NCBI RefSeq assembly: GCF_012911935.1
Contig: NZ_JAAXLA010000001.1
Coordinates: forward strand, 124,001-188,000
Direction of reading: 5' to 3'
Source: Pseudonocardia acidicola
Lineage (GTDB): Bacteria; Actinomycetota; Actinomycetes; Mycobacteriales; Pseudonocardiaceae
DNA length: 64,000 bases
How positions within the stretch are numbered: the first letter of the stretch is position 1; each line of letters begins with the position of its first letter. The position numbers and the translations under genes were made by a program. Below, piece by piece: positions 1 through 9,105 of the stretch. The notes beneath the pieces are model-generated. The model saw only the letters and a list, made by a program, of their open reading frames with translations, was not told the DNA's origin and ran no database searches.

Positions 1-2243
1 GTGAGCCCCCGAAGCTGGAGCTGCTGCCCGTCGCGCGCACGCCGTACTTCTGCTCGGGCTGCCCGCACAACCGGTCCACGATCGTGCCCGAGGGCGCCGT
101 CGCCGGGGGCGGGATCGGCTGCCACGCGATGGTCGCGCTGACCCACCGGCCCACCAGCGAGGTCTCCTCGATCACGCAGATGGGCGGCGAGGGCGCTCAG
201 TGGATCGGCCAGGCGCCCTTCACCGAGGCCCGGCACATGTACCAGAACATGGGCGACGGCACGTTCGCGCACTCCGGCCAGCTCGCCGTGCAGGCCTGTG
301 TCGCCGCCGGGGTGTCGATCACCTACAAGCTGCTCTACAACCGGGCCGTCGCGATGACCGGCGGGCAGGACGCCGAGGGCGGGCTCGAGGTCCCGGCGCT
401 CACCCGCAAGCTGCTCGCCGAAGGCGTCGCGAAGATCATCGTGTGCGCCGACGAACCCGAGCGCTACTCCGGTCTCGACCCGCTGCCGTCCGGGGTCACG
501 CTGTGGCATCGGGACCGCTTCGACGAGGCGCAGAAGGTGCTGGGCGAGACCGAGGGCGTCACGGTGCTGGTCTACGACCAGCGCTGCGCCGCGGAGTCCC
601 GGCGGTTGCGCAAGCGCGGCTCGCTGCCCATCCGGCCGACCCGCGTCGTGATCAACGAGGCGGTCTGCGAGGGCTGCGGCGACTGCGGCGTGAAGAGCAA
701 CTGCCTGTCCGTGCAGCCGACCGAGACCGAGTTCGGCCGCAAGACCCGCATCGACCAGACCTCCTGCAACACCGACTACAGCTGCCTCGACGGGGACTGC
801 CCCTCGTTCGTGACCGTGCAGGTACCACTCGGCTCGCGGACGGCGTCCGCGCCGGCCCGCCCGGCGGCGCAGCGTCCCGAACCGCCCGCGGTGCCCGACG
901 TGCCGCGCCCGGCGTTCACCGGTACCCGCGACATGTTCCTCGCCGGCATCGGTGGCACCGGCATCGTCACGGTCAACCAGGTACTCGGGTCGGCCGCGGT
1001 CCGCGACGGGCTGGCCGTGCACGGGGTGGACCAGACCGGGCTGTCGCAGAAGGCCGGTCCGGTGGTGTCGCATCTGCGCGTCGCCACCGACGAGGCCACG
1101 CTCGGCCCGGCCAACCGGGTCGGTCCCGCCCAGGCCGGCTGCTACCTGGCCTTCGACGTGCTCGTCGGCGCGGACGCCAAGAACCTCGGCTACGCCTCGC
1201 CCGAGCACACCGTCGCGGTGGTCTCGACGAGTCCGATCCCGACCGGGTCCATGGTGCGCGACGCCTCGGTGGCCGCACCCGATGTGCGCGCGCTGGTCGA
1301 GCGGATCGCCGGCGTGAGCCGCGAGGTCGTCGAGCTGGACGCGCAGGCCGCCGCGCAGGCGCTGTTCGGCGACACGATGCCGGCGAACCTGCTGCTCGTC
1401 GGCGCGGCGCACCAGGCCGGGGCGCTGCCGCTGTCGGCCGACGCGATCGAGTGGGCCATCGAGCTCAACGGTGTGGCCGTCGCGGCGAACACCGCGGCGT
1501 TCCGCTGGGGCCGGGTCGCCGTCGCCGATCCGGACGCCTTCGCCGCCGCCGTGGCGGCGGGCGCGGGGCCCACAGCGCCGGCCGCGACCGCGCCGGTGCT
1601 GCCCGCCGGCATCGACCTGGGCGAGCTGGCGGGGGAGACCCGCAGGCTCACCGAGATCCGGGCCGCGCAGCTCGTCGGGTTCCAGAACGAGCGCACCGCG
1701 CGCGCCTACGTCGCCGACGTGCTGGCGGTCTGGCGGGCGGAACGCGGCCTCGGTGACGACACCGCGTTCAGCGAGGCCGCGGCCCGCGGGCTCTACAAAC
1801 TGACCGCCTACAAGGACGAGTACGAGGTGGCCCGGCTGCTCACCGACCCGGCCTTCGAGGCGAAGCTCGCCGCGGAGGTGCCGGGCGGGGCGACGATGCG
1901 CTACCGGCTGCACCCGCCGGTACTGCGGTCGATGGGCCGGGACTCCAAGATCGCGTTCGGGCCGTGGATGCGACCGGTGCTCAGGACGCTCGCCCGCGGC
2001 AAGGTCCTGCGCGGGACCCCGCTCGACCCCTTCGGCCGCACCGAGATCCGGCGGCTGGAGCGGGCGCTGCGCGACGAGTACCGGACGATGGTGCTGCGGC
2101 TGGCGTCCGGCCTGACGGCGGACGGCTACGCGACCGCGGTGGCCGCCGCCGACGCCCCGGACCTGATCCGCGGTTACGAGGGCGTCAAGCTCGCCGGCGT
2201 CCGGCGCTACCGGGCCCGCCTGGCGGAACTCGGCGTCGGATAG
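1..2243 (+). CDS. Indolepyruvate:ferredoxin oxidoreductase, C-terminal part (start lies left of window)
   Basis: The reading frame is open from base 3 and ends at TAG 2241-2243, leaving about 746 residues of a protein that normally has about 1150. The fragment begins in the thiamine-diphosphate half with the family signature FCSGCPHNRS near residue 17. A ferredoxin-like cysteine cluster (CEGCGDCGVKSNC, then CNTDYSCLDGDC) follows near residues 222-265. The gamma-type domain opens with GIGGTGIV near residue 315, and the tail is the C-terminal region usual for one-chain actinobacterial and proteobacterial forms. The family oxidatively decarboxylates aryl- or branched 2-oxoacids to acyl-CoA with ferredoxin as acceptor. 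Substrate cannot be told from this part. No downstream partner is evident. Confidence 0.9.
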   Translation, partial: EPPKLELLPVARTPYFCSGCPHNRSTIVPEGAVAGGGIGCHAMVALTHRPTSEVSSITQMGGEGAQWIGQAPFTEARHMYQNMGDGTFAHSGQLAVQACVAAGVSITYKLLYNRAVAMTGGQDAEGGLEVPALTRKLLAEGVAKIIVCADEPERYSGLDPLPSGVTLWHRDRFDEAQKVLGETEGVTVLVYDQRCAAESRRLRKRGSLPIRPTRVVINEAVCEGCGDCGVKSNCLSVQPTETEFGRKTRIDQTSCNTDYSCLDGDCPSFVTVQVPLGSRTASAPARPAAQRPEPPAVPDVPRPAFTGTRDMFLAGIGGTGIVTVNQVLGSAAVRDGLAVHGVDQTGLSQKAGPVVSHLRVATDEATLGPANRVGPAQAGCYLAFDVLVGADAKNLGYASPEHTVAVVSTSPIPTGSMVRDASVAAPDVRALVERIAGVSREVVELDAQAAAQALFGDTMPANLLLVGAAHQAGALPLSADAIEWAIELNGVAVAANTAAFRWGRVAVADPDAFAAAVAAGAGPTAPAATAPVLPAGIDLGELAGETRRLTEIRAAQLVGFQNERTARAYVADVLAVWRAERGLGDDTAFSEAAARGLYKLTAYKDEYEVARLLTDPAFEAKLAAEVPGGATMRYRLHPPVLRSMGRDSKIAFGPWMRPVLRTLARGKVLRGTPLDPFGRTEIRRLERALRDEYRTMVLRLASGLTADGYATAVAAADAPDLIRGYEGVKLAGVRRYRARLAELGVG

Positions 2244-2458
2244 CCGGGGACGGTCTTCACCGAGCCCGGTGGCGTGGCTGTGATCCGCGCCGCCGGGCTT
2301 GACGCTGTCCGGGAGCGCCGATCTTGATCACGCCCGGGTGTGCGTTCGGCGCGCCGCGGCCCGGTGGTCGTCGCACGACCACGTCCTGATGCCGACGTAC
2401 AGTGACGGGTTCGCCACGAGACGTTGCCACCATCGGGTTCTCGGGCAGTCACTGCGGT

Positions 2459-2592
2459 GAGCGGTTGGGAAATCGTCCGGCGTGTCGCGCAGACGCGCCG
2501 ATGTAGCCGCTCGTCGCGTCCACCGGTCCGGTGACCTCCTTCGTGCGGCTCGGATTGTCCTCGGCAGGGGTTCGCTCGCTAACGTCCCCTGC
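2459..2592 (+). promoter_or_regulatory. Candidate structured 5' leader RNA of the M23 peptidase gene
   Basis: The 457 bases between the two genes hold no convincing ORF but do hold nested inverted repeats. GAGCGG 2459-2464 pairs with CCGCTC 2507-2512 around a 9-bp hairpin (2478-2486/2492-2500, loop GCGCA). A second hairpin, GCAGGGG 2564-2570 with CCCCTGC 2586-2592, has a 15-base loop. Cell-wall hydrolase genes of actinobacteria often carry riboswitch leaders of the c-di-AMP ydaO class. I could not match that consensus, so the class is open. Bases 2244-2458 show nothing I can assign. Confidence 0.3.
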
Positions 2593-2700
2593 GGATCACA
2601 TAACGGCACGGTCACGAACCGGACTCGGATCGAACCCCGATCGATCTTCCCGCTTCCCCACGGGACGTCCGCCGTGTCGAGGGATCCGGAAGGAAAGGTC

Positions 2701-3624
2701 GTGTCACGGCACCGCTCCCCCAGTGGCCGTAACGCGTACCACGGGCCCCCGCTGCCTGCTCTGAGCATGGCAGCGGGGGCCGGCGGCACGCACCGGTCGG
2801 CAGCCCTCGCGGCCAACCTCCTGCCCGGCCCGCTGCGCACCCGCGTGCTGGCCACCGTGGTCGCCGGTGGTGCGGTCGCCGCCGGCGGTCACGCCGCTTT
2901 CCCCGCAGCGCTGCCCGCGATCGCCGACAGTGCGAATGTGTTCAGCCTCGGCAGCGCGCAGCACACCGACGCGCCGTCCGGGGCGGCACCGGCCGCCCCC
3001 GGCGCGGTCGACGGCACCGTCAACGGTGCGGACATGGCGCAGCTCGCGGCCGCGCCCGCGCCCGCCGCCGGGACGGCCGCCGCTCTGCTCACGACGCTCG
3101 ACCTGCACCAGCAGGCGGCGGACGTGGCCGGCAAGGCCGCCGATGCCGCGAAGGCGGTGCAGGCGGCGAAGGTCGCCGAGGCTGCCACGGTTGCGCAGGC
3201 CGCGACGGCTCAACCGGCCGCCGTGACCGGCGCCGTGGGCCGGGCCGTGCAGATGGTCGTCGGGCAGGTCAGCTCCGGATTCGGCATGCGTGGTGGCGTG
3301 CTGCACGCCGGCGTCGACATCGCGGCCCCCATCGGCACCCCGATCCACGTCCCGCTCGGCGGCACCGTGATCAGCTCCGGGCCGGCGTCCGGGTTCGGAC
3401 TGTGGGTGCGGGTGCAGCACGCCGACGGCACCGTCACCGTGTACGGCCACATCAACCGTTCGCTGGTCAACGTGGGTGAGAAGGTCAACGCCGGCCAGGT
3501 GATCGCCGAGGTGGGCAACCGCGGCCAGTCCACGGGCCCGCACCTGCACTTCGAGGTGATCACGCCGGGCGGGCAGAAGATCAATCCGCAGCCCTGGCTC
3601 GCCGCGCGCGGCATCGGCGTCTAG
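2701..3624 (+). CDS. Exported M23-family (LytM-type) peptidoglycan endopeptidase
   Basis: A 307-residue protein. The GTG start at 2701 was chosen because GGAAGGAAAG sits just upstream and because it places a hydrophobic, Ala/Gly-rich export segment at about residues 41-70. An Ala/Pro-rich linker of about 100 residues follows, then the C-terminal M23 domain. Zn ligands are visible as H202 and D206 (HAGVD) and the HLH pair at residues 281-283. Such enzymes cut peptide crosslinks of peptidoglycan outside the membrane, or act as activators if catalytic residues are lost; here they are intact. The longer in-frame start at 2482 would run through the structured leader and is disfavoured. Confidence 0.85.
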   Translation: MSRHRSPSGRNAYHGPPLPALSMAAGAGGTHRSAALAANLLPGPLRTRVLATVVAGGAVAAGGHAAFPAALPAIADSANVFSLGSAQHTDAPSGAAPAAPGAVDGTVNGADMAQLAAAPAPAAGTAAALLTTLDLHQQAADVAGKAADAAKAVQAAKVAEAATVAQAATAQPAAVTGAVGRAVQMVVGQVSSGFGMRGGVLHAGVDIAAPIGTPIHVPLGGTVISSGPASGFGLWVRVQHADGTVTVYGHINRSLVNVGEKVNAGQVIAEVGNRGQSTGPHLHFEVITPGGQKINPQPWLAARGIGV

Positions 3625-3975
3625 CTCCGGTCGTCCGTCCCGACGGTCGCCGCCGTGTCCACATGGGCGCCGGCGCGGTCTCTCGTGTTCGTCCGTCCGA
3701 TGTGGGCGTGATCGGCGGGTTCCTGCCGAACCCGTGCCCGCCCGGCAGCGTCCGAAGCGACGACCGTCCCGCACGGCCGGGCATGACTCGCCGCCGCGGC
3801 AGCCTGCCGGAAGGCCCGGGAGGCTACCACCGGAATCCGACATTTCCGGCCCATCGTCGCTCCTCGATCCACAGCAGGCCTGATCCGGTTGCTCCGGCGG
3901 GCCGCCCGCGCCCGTTGTGCACAGGCCACCGGTGCCGTGCTGGTTGCGTCCCCCACTCCCGCGCAGGCTGCGGGC
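3625..3975. other. Intergenic region, 351 bases, no feature recognised
   Basis: Between the M23 peptidase and the DUF4192 gene. Both strands were read. Short open frames here are Arg-rich shadows without ribosome sites, and no strong hairpin or clear -10 box stands out. Confidence 0.5.
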
Positions 3976-5118
3976 ATGGCATCTTCCTCCACTCCCGATC
4001 CCGCTTCCGTCCGGCCCGCCGACGGCCCGGTCACCGCCCGTGTCCGGGATCCCGGCGAACTGGTCGCCGTCGTCCCGGTGCTGCTGGGCTTCCACCCGCG
4101 CGACTCGCTGGTCGTGATCGGTACGGGCGGCTCGTCCGGCCGCCGGATCGGGCTGACGCTGCGGGTCGACCTGCCCCCGCCGGACGACGCCGGCCCGGTC
4201 TGCCGGGCCGCAGCCGACAGCATCCTCGCCGGCGACCCGGCCGGAGCGGCGGTGATCGTGCTGGGTGGAGGCCCCGGAGGCGGCGCAGACGGCCTCCCGC
4301 GCTCCGACGTCGCCGCGGCCATGGCGGACGAGCTGGCCGCCGCCGGGGTGGAGGTGTACAGCACGCTGTGGGCCCGGGACACCGCCGCCGGCTCCCCATG
4401 GGCGTGCTACGCGGCGTGCGGGTGCTCCGGGCTGCTCCCCGACCCCGCGTCCACGCCGGTCGCCGCGGCGGCTGTCGCGGTGGGGCAGGTCGTCTATCGG
4501 GACCGCGCGGAACTCGAGCGGCAGGTGGCTCCGGCCGACCCGGTGCGGCTGCGGCGGCGGGACGCGCTGCTCGACCGCGCGCTCGACGCCGCAGCGGAGG
4601 CGGCCGATGCCGGCGATCCGGACGGCCCGGTGGGGTCCAAGCAGCTGGCGGTGCACTACGCGGCGCTGCAGGGTGCGCTCGACGCCGCGGCGGCCGGGCG
4701 GCTCGCGCTCGACGATGGTGACGACGACACGGTGCTCGCGCTGGCCGCCGCGCTGCGCGTGCCGGCCATCCGGGACATCGCGCTGGCCGGCTGCGACGGT
4801 CCGCGGGCGGCAGCGGCGGAGCAGTTGTGGGCGGCGCTGACCCGCGAGACCCCCGACCCGGAGGCCGCCGAGCCGGCCACCCTGCTCGCGGTGGCGGCCC
4901 TGGTCCGCGGCGACGGGGCGTTGGTCAACGTCGCGCTCGACCGGGCCCAGCAGGCGTGGCCGGGGCACCGCTTCAGCAGGGTCCTCGGCGAGGCCGTGGC
5001 CCGGGGACTCGGTCCCGACCAGGTGCGCCGCTGGTTGCGCGAGGCCGGCCCGCCGAGGCCGGGCGGGTCCGGCGCCCGGACCGGCGCCGGACTCAGACCG
5101 GGAGCCGGTCCTGGGTGA
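3976..5118 (+). CDS. DUF4192-domain protein, function unknown
   Basis: 380 residues from ATG 3976. An in-frame start at 3889 would add 29 residues of Arg-rich, non-conserved-looking sequence. The N-terminus carries the DUF4192 signature, a run ending in [14 protein letters not shown] near residues 30-45, followed by a Gly/Pro-rich loop. The middle has a conserved-looking [14 protein letters not shown] stretch, and the C-terminus is helical and Ala-rich. The family is confined to actinobacteria and has no established function. No signal peptide or membrane segment is seen, so it is probably cytoplasmic. The last 26 bases overlap the 3' end of galE on the opposite strand. Confidence 0.8.
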   Translation: MASSSTPDPASVRPADGPVTARVRDPGELVAVVPVLLGFHPRDSLVVIGTGGSSGRRIGLTLRVDLPPPDDAGPVCRAAADSILAGDPAGAAVIVLGGGPGGGADGLPRSDVAAAMADELAAAGVEVYSTLWARDTAAGSPWACYAACGCSGLLPDPASTPVAAAAVAVGQVVYRDRAELERQVAPADPVRLRRRDALLDRALDAAAEAADAGDPDGPVGSKQLAVHYAALQGALDAAAAGRLALDDGDDDTVLALAAALRVPAIRDIALAGCDGPRAAAAEQLWAALTRETPDPEAAEPATLLAVAALVRGDGALVNVALDRAQQAWPGHRFSRVLGEAVARGLGPDQVRRWLREAGPPRPGGSGARTGAGLRPGAGPG

Positions 5119-6055
5119 ACCGCCAGGCGTCGCCGACGATGGTGGTCAGGTCGGTGCGCTGCGGCCGCCAGGCGAGCTCGGCCTGCGCCCGGGCGCTGGA
5201 GGCGACCAGCACCGCCGGGTCACCGGCGCGGCGGGGCGCGGTCACCGCGGGGATCGGGTGCCCGGTCACCGTGCGGCAGGCCTCGATGACCTCGCGCACC
5301 GAGAAACCCTGTCCGCTGCCGAGGTTGTAGATGGCGTGCCGGCCGGGCTCGGCGTGCTGCAGCGCGAGCTTGTGCGCGTCGGCGAGGTCGTCGACATGGA
5401 TGTAGTCGCGGATGCAGGTGCCGTCCGGGGTGTCCCAGTCGTCGCCGAACATCTGCACGGCGTCGCGCTGGCCGGACGCCACCTGCAACACGATCGGGAT
5501 GAGGTGGGTCTCCACCGCGTGCCGCTCGCCGTACCGACCGTGGGCTCCGGCCACGTTGAAGTACCGCAGGCTGACCGCGGCGAGGCCGTGCGCGGCCGCG
5601 TAGGAGGTGATCATGTGATCGATCGCGAGCTTGCTCGCGCCGTACGGGTTGGTCGGGCGGGTGGGGGAGTCCTCGGGAATCGGCACCTGCTCCGGCTCGC
5701 CATAGGTGGCGGCGGTGGAGGAGAACACCAGCCGCGGGGTGCCGTGCTCGCGGATCGCCTCCAGCAGCCGCAGCGAGGCGATGACGTTGCCCTCCCAGTA
5801 CAGCTCGGGCCGCTGCACCGATTCGCCCACCAGGGAGCGGGCCGCGAAGTGCAGCACGCCGTCGAAGCCCTCGGCGAGGACGCCGCCCGCCGCCTCGGCC
5901 AGGTCGCCTTCCACGAACCTGCAGCCGTCGGGCACGGCGTCGCGGTGCCCCGTCGACAGGTCGTCGAGCACGACGACCTCGTGCCCGGCCTCCACCAGGT
6001 GCGCCGCGCACACACTGCCGACATAGCCTGCGCCACCGGTGACGAGCAGCTTCAC
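5093..6055 (-). CDS. galE: UDP-glucose 4-epimerase
   Basis: 320 residues. The start is GTG at 6055, fixed by a strong GAGGAGG ribosome site 5 bases upstream; the longer ATG start (6091) would swallow that site. The Rossmann NAD-binding motif TGGAGYVGS is at residues 6-14 and the catalytic YxxxK appears as YGASK near residue 147. The length and the conserved [11 protein letters not shown] segment fit GalE of the extended SDR family. It interconverts UDP-glucose and UDP-galactose for cell-wall and capsule sugars. It is transcribed away from the ideR side and converges on the DUF4192 gene. Confidence 0.93.
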   Translation of the reverse strand: MKLLVTGGAGYVGSVCAAHLVEAGHEVVVLDDLSTGHRDAVPDGCRFVEGDLAEAAGGVLAEGFDGVLHFAARSLVGESVQRPELYWEGNVIASLRLLEAIREHGTPRLVFSSTAATYGEPEQVPIPEDSPTRPTNPYGASKLAIDHMITSYAAAHGLAAVSLRYFNVAGAHGRYGERHAVETHLIPIVLQVASGQRDAVQMFGDDWDTPDGTCIRDYIHVDDLADAHKLALQHAEPGRHAIYNLGSGQGFSVREVIEACRTVTGHPIPAVTAPRRAGDPAVLVASSARAQAELAWRPQRTDLTTIVGDAWRFTQDRLPV

Positions 6056-6171
6056 GTGGTCCTCCTCGGGCGGGTGTCTGTGCACCATCACGGATTCGCC
6101 GCCCGAACGCTCTCACGTGCCGTGCCGGCGCCCGTCCCCGGGGAGGCCCCGGCCCGGGCCGGGGAGAGCTG

Positions 6172-6903
6172 CTAGCGGGCCCGGACCAGCACGGCGTGCG
6201 CGATGAGCGGGGCCACGCTGGCCTCGGCGCCGTCCGCGAGGACCGGCACCGGGTCGCCGAAGCGGGGGATGGCGCGGACATCGACGTCGCGGCCGGGGAC
6301 GATGCCGGCGCCCTTCAGCTCACCCATCAGCTCCGCGTCGACCTGGACGTGCTCGGCGATCCGGCGCACCTCGACCTTGCCGCCACCACGGCGGGCGAAC
6401 TCGTCGAGCCGCTGCAGGCCCACCTCGAGGGTCGGCGGGGCGGACACCGCGGTGGTGGTGGTGCCCTCGCTCGCCTTCGGTGTCGTGGTGAGCTCGTTCA
6501 GTCCCGGAATCGGGTTTCCGTAAGGGGAGATCGTGGGGTTGTCGAGGAGTTCGACGAGCTTGCGCTCGACGGCGTCGCTCATGACGTGCTCCCAGCGGCA
6601 CGCCTCGGCATGCACGAGCTCCCACTCCAGCCCGATCACGTCGGTCAGCAGCCGCTCGGCGAGCCGGTGCTTGCGCATCACGGCCACCGCGCGGCCACGT
6701 CCGGTGTCGGTCAGTTCGAGGTGCCGGTCACCGGCCACGACGACCAGGCCGTCGCGCTCCATCCGCGCCACGGTCTGGCTCACGGTGGGTCCGCTCTGCC
6801 CGAGCCGCTCGGCGATGCGGGCGCGCAGCGGAACCACGCCTTCTTCTTCAAGTTCGTAGATGGTCCGGAGATACATCTCCGTGGTGTCGATGAGCTCGTT
6901 CAC
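6172..6903 (-). CDS. ideR: Iron-dependent transcriptional repressor, DtxR/IdeR family
   Basis: 243 residues from GTG 6903, with AAGGGG upstream. A winged-helix DNA-binding domain occupies about residues 1-73. The dimerisation domain carries the metal ligands in the order expected for DtxR: H in RKHRLAERL, then C, E and H in HAEACRWEH. The C-terminal third is the SH3/FeoA-like domain, joined by a Ser/Thr-rich linker (about residues 140-160) that makes it slightly longer than the usual 226-230. In actinobacteria it senses ferrous iron and represses uptake and siderophore genes. It is divergent from the sulfurtransferase, across about 80 bases that contain a GCAACGTTGC palindrome. Confidence 0.94.
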   Translation of the reverse strand: MNELIDTTEMYLRTIYELEEEGVVPLRARIAERLGQSGPTVSQTVARMERDGLVVVAGDRHLELTDTGRGRAVAVMRKHRLAERLLTDVIGLEWELVHAEACRWEHVMSDAVERKLVELLDNPTISPYGNPIPGLNELTTTPKASEGTTTTAVSAPPTLEVGLQRLDEFARRGGGKVEVRRIAEHVQVDAELMGELKGAGIVPGRDVDVRAIPRFGDPVPVLADGAEASVAPLIAHAVLVRAR

Positions 6904-6971
6904 GGCCGGCCCCTTCGGTCTCGTCCCATACTAGCCGTGCAACGTTGCGGCGATGGATCAGCATCCCCGGG

Positions 6972-6977
6972 CAGGAT
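6972..6977 (+). promoter_or_regulatory. -10 box (CAGGAT) of a leaderless sulfurtransferase mRNA
   Basis: CAGGAT lies 7 bases before GTG 6985, which matches the leaderless pattern seen at several other genes of this window. The in-frame ATG at 6976 overlaps this box, so GTG is preferred as the start. Confidence 0.55.
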
Positions 6978-6984
6978 GGACGGC

Positions 6985-7848
6985 GTGACCACCTTGCTCA
7001 CACCCACTGACCTGGCCCGGAAGCTGACCGGACCGGACCCGCACGGGCGTCCGGTGGTGCTGGACGTGCGCTGGCGCCTGGGCGGACCACCCGGCCGGGC
7101 CGACCACACGGCCGGCCACATCCCGGGCGCCGTCTACGTCGACCTGGACACCGAGCTGGCCGGACCGCCCGGCCCCGAGGGCCGCCATCCGCTGCCGGCA
7201 CCGGAGCAGTTGCAGGCGGTTCTGCGACGCGCCGGGGTGTCCGGGCAGTCGCAGGTGGTGGCCTACGACGACGGTAACGGAGCGGTGGCCGCCCGCGCCT
7301 GGTGGCTGCTGCGCTGGGCGGGGTTCCCGGCCGACCGGGTCGCGGTGCTCGACGGCGGCTACGCGGCCTGGGTGGCCGGGGGCCACCCGGTGTCCGACGA
7401 ACCGGTGGACCCGGCGCTCGGCGACGTCGTCGTGCACGCCGGGTCGATGCCGGTGCTCGACGCCGACGCCGCGGCCGAGCTGGCCCGCTCGGGGGTGCTG
7501 CTGGACGCCCGCGCGGGGGCGCGCTACCGGGGAGAGACAGAGCCCGTCGACCCGCGGGCCGGGCACATCCCCGGCGCCCGCAACGCCCCGGCCACCGACA
7601 ACGTCGGCCCCGACGGGCGCTGGCTCGCGCCCGCGGAGCTCGCGGCCCGGTTCGCGGAGCTGGGCGTCGGCGACGGCGTGCCGGTCGGCGCCTACTGCGG
7701 GTCCGGCGTCAACGCGGCGGCGCTGGTGCTCGCGCTCGAGCACGCCGGGGTCGCACCGGCCGACCGCCCGGCCGCACTCTACGTCGGATCCTGGTCGAAC
7801 TGGAGCGCCGACCCGGACCGCCCCGCGGCCACCGGGGAGCGGCCGTGA
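6985..7848 (+). CDS. sseA: Thiosulfate sulfurtransferase (two-domain rhodanese)
   Basis: 287 residues with two rhodanese folds. The N-terminal, non-catalytic one opens with VLDVRW (about residue 25) and AGHIPGAVYVDLD. The C-terminal one begins with [16 protein letters not shown] and carries the active-site loop CGSGV near residue 237. The loop sequence with Gly-Ser is typical of the SseA/thiosulfate type. The family moves sulfane sulfur from thiosulfate or mercaptopyruvate to acceptors such as cyanide or thiols. It is followed after about 70 bases by acuC, which has its own promoter, so it is probably monocistronic. The symbol is by family resemblance. Confidence 0.85.
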   Translation: MTTLLTPTDLARKLTGPDPHGRPVVLDVRWRLGGPPGRADHTAGHIPGAVYVDLDTELAGPPGPEGRHPLPAPEQLQAVLRRAGVSGQSQVVAYDDGNGAVAARAWWLLRWAGFPADRVAVLDGGYAAWVAGGHPVSDEPVDPALGDVVVHAGSMPVLDADAAAELARSGVLLDARAGARYRGETEPVDPRAGHIPGARNAPATDNVGPDGRWLAPAELAARFAELGVGDGVPVGAYCGSGVNAAALVLALEHAGVAPADRPAALYVGSWSNWSADPDRPAATGERP

Positions 7849-7858
7849 CGGGCCGGCG

Positions 7859-7878
7859 GTCGCCGATCCGGCGGCGAC
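7859..7878 (+). terminator. Possible terminator after the sulfurtransferase gene
   Basis: GTCGCCG 7859-7865 pairs with CGGCGAC 7872-7878 around a 6-base loop, starting 10 bases after the stop codon. There is no T-run, which is common in this GC range. Confidence 0.35.
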
Positions 7879-7904
7879 GACGGGACGCAGGCCCGCCGAT
7901 CCTT

Positions 7905-7910
7905 TACGGT
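7905..7910 (+). promoter_or_regulatory. -10 box (TACGGT) of leaderless acuC mRNA
   Basis: TACGGT lies 8 bases before ATG 7919 and no Shine-Dalgarno sequence separates them, consistent with transcription starting at or near the start codon. Confidence 0.5.
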
Positions 7911-7918
7911 CGACGGGC

Positions 7919-9091
7919 ATGAGCCCCCGCACGGCAGTGGTCTGGACCCCGGACTTCCTGGCCTACCAGCTCTCGGACGACCATCCGCTCAACCCGGTCC
8001 GGCTGGATCTGACGATGCGGCTGGCCACTCAGCTGGGAGTGCTCGACGGGATCGAGACGCTCGCCCCGCAGCCCGCGACCGACGACGAGCTGATGCGGGT
8101 GCACGCCCCGTCGTACCTGACGGCGGTGAAGTCGGCCCCGGAGGCGCCCTTCGGCGTCGGGCACGGGCTGGGCACCGAGGACAACCCGATCTTCTTCGGG
8201 ATGCACGAGTCCAGTGCGCTGATCGCGGGCGGCTCGCTGCTGGCGGCGCAGGCCATCGCCGAGGGCCGGGCCGACCGCGCCGTCAACATCGCCGGCGGGC
8301 TGCACCACGCGATGCCCGACCGCGCCGCCGGGTTCTGCGTCTACAACGACTGCGCGGTGGCGATCGCCTGGCTGCTGGAGCAGGGCTACGAGCGGATCGC
8401 CTACGTCGATGTCGACGTGCACCACGGCGACGGCGTGCAGGCGTCGTTCTACGACGACCCGCGGGTGCTGACGATCTCCATGCACCAGCACCCGCTGACG
8501 CTGTGGCCGGGAACGGGCTGGCCGGGGGAGTACGGGAAGGGCGACGGCGTCGGCTTCGCGGTGAACGTCCCGCTCCCTCCGGGGACCGGGGACGCCGGCT
8601 GGCTGCGGGCGTTCCACGCCGTCGTGCCCTCGTTGCTGGAGTCGTTCCAGCCGCAGATCCTGGTCACCGAGTGCGGCGCCGACACCCACGCCGAGGACCC
8701 GCTGGCCAACCTCGAGCTCTCCGTCGACGGCCATCGGGAGATCTACCGGACCCTGCGCGAGCTCGCCGGCCGCGTCGCCGGCGGCAAGTGGCTGGTGCTG
8801 GGTGGCGGTGGCTACTCGCTGTTCCGGGTGGTGCCGCGGTCATGGACGCACCTGCTGGCCACGGCGCTGGACCGGGACATCGCGCCGGAGCGTCCGCTGC
8901 CGGCCGACTGGGTGGCCCACACCGCCGGGCTGACCCGCCAGCCGCTCCCGGTCGCGATGACCGACGGCCAGGACACGTCCCACGAGGCGTGGGGCGATGC
9001 TGCGGGCGAGCGCGTCGACGCGAGCATCATCGACGTCCGGCGTGCTGTGTTCCCCCTGCACGGCCTCGATCCCGACGACCCACGGGACTGA
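7919..9091 (+). CDS. acuC: AcuC-type protein lysine deacetylase (histone deacetylase superfamily)
   Basis: 390 residues. The class I HDAC-like fold is shown by GLHHAMPDRAAGFCVYND (the His-His charge relay, about residue 125-142) and by the zinc ligands in DVDVHHGDG (about residues 163-171). Further conserved segments are TECGADTHAEDPL and LGGGGY. The family removes acyl groups from lysines, in Bacillus from acetyl-CoA synthetase. The next gene, 14 bases on and same strand, encodes a GNAT/CoA-ligase fusion of the Pat acetyltransferase type. The pair therefore looks like an acylation-deacylation switch. The partner assignment is inference. Confidence 0.9.
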   Translation: MSPRTAVVWTPDFLAYQLSDDHPLNPVRLDLTMRLATQLGVLDGIETLAPQPATDDELMRVHAPSYLTAVKSAPEAPFGVGHGLGTEDNPIFFGMHESSALIAGGSLLAAQAIAEGRADRAVNIAGGLHHAMPDRAAGFCVYNDCAVAIAWLLEQGYERIAYVDVDVHHGDGVQASFYDDPRVLTISMHQHPLTLWPGTGWPGEYGKGDGVGFAVNVPLPPGTGDAGWLRAFHAVVPSLLESFQPQILVTECGADTHAEDPLANLELSVDGHREIYRTLRELAGRVAGGKWLVLGGGGYSLFRVVPRSWTHLLATALDRDIAPERPLPADWVAHTAGLTRQPLPVAMTDGQDTSHEAWGDAAGERVDASIIDVRRAVFPLHGLDPDDPRD

Positions 9092-9105
9092 ACGGAGTGT
9101 CATTG

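Noticed and set aside
2704..4968. Long minus-strand open frame (754 codons)
   Set aside because: It lies antisense to the M23 and DUF4192 genes, is rich in Arg/Gly/His as expected from a shadow of high-GC codons, and has no domain.
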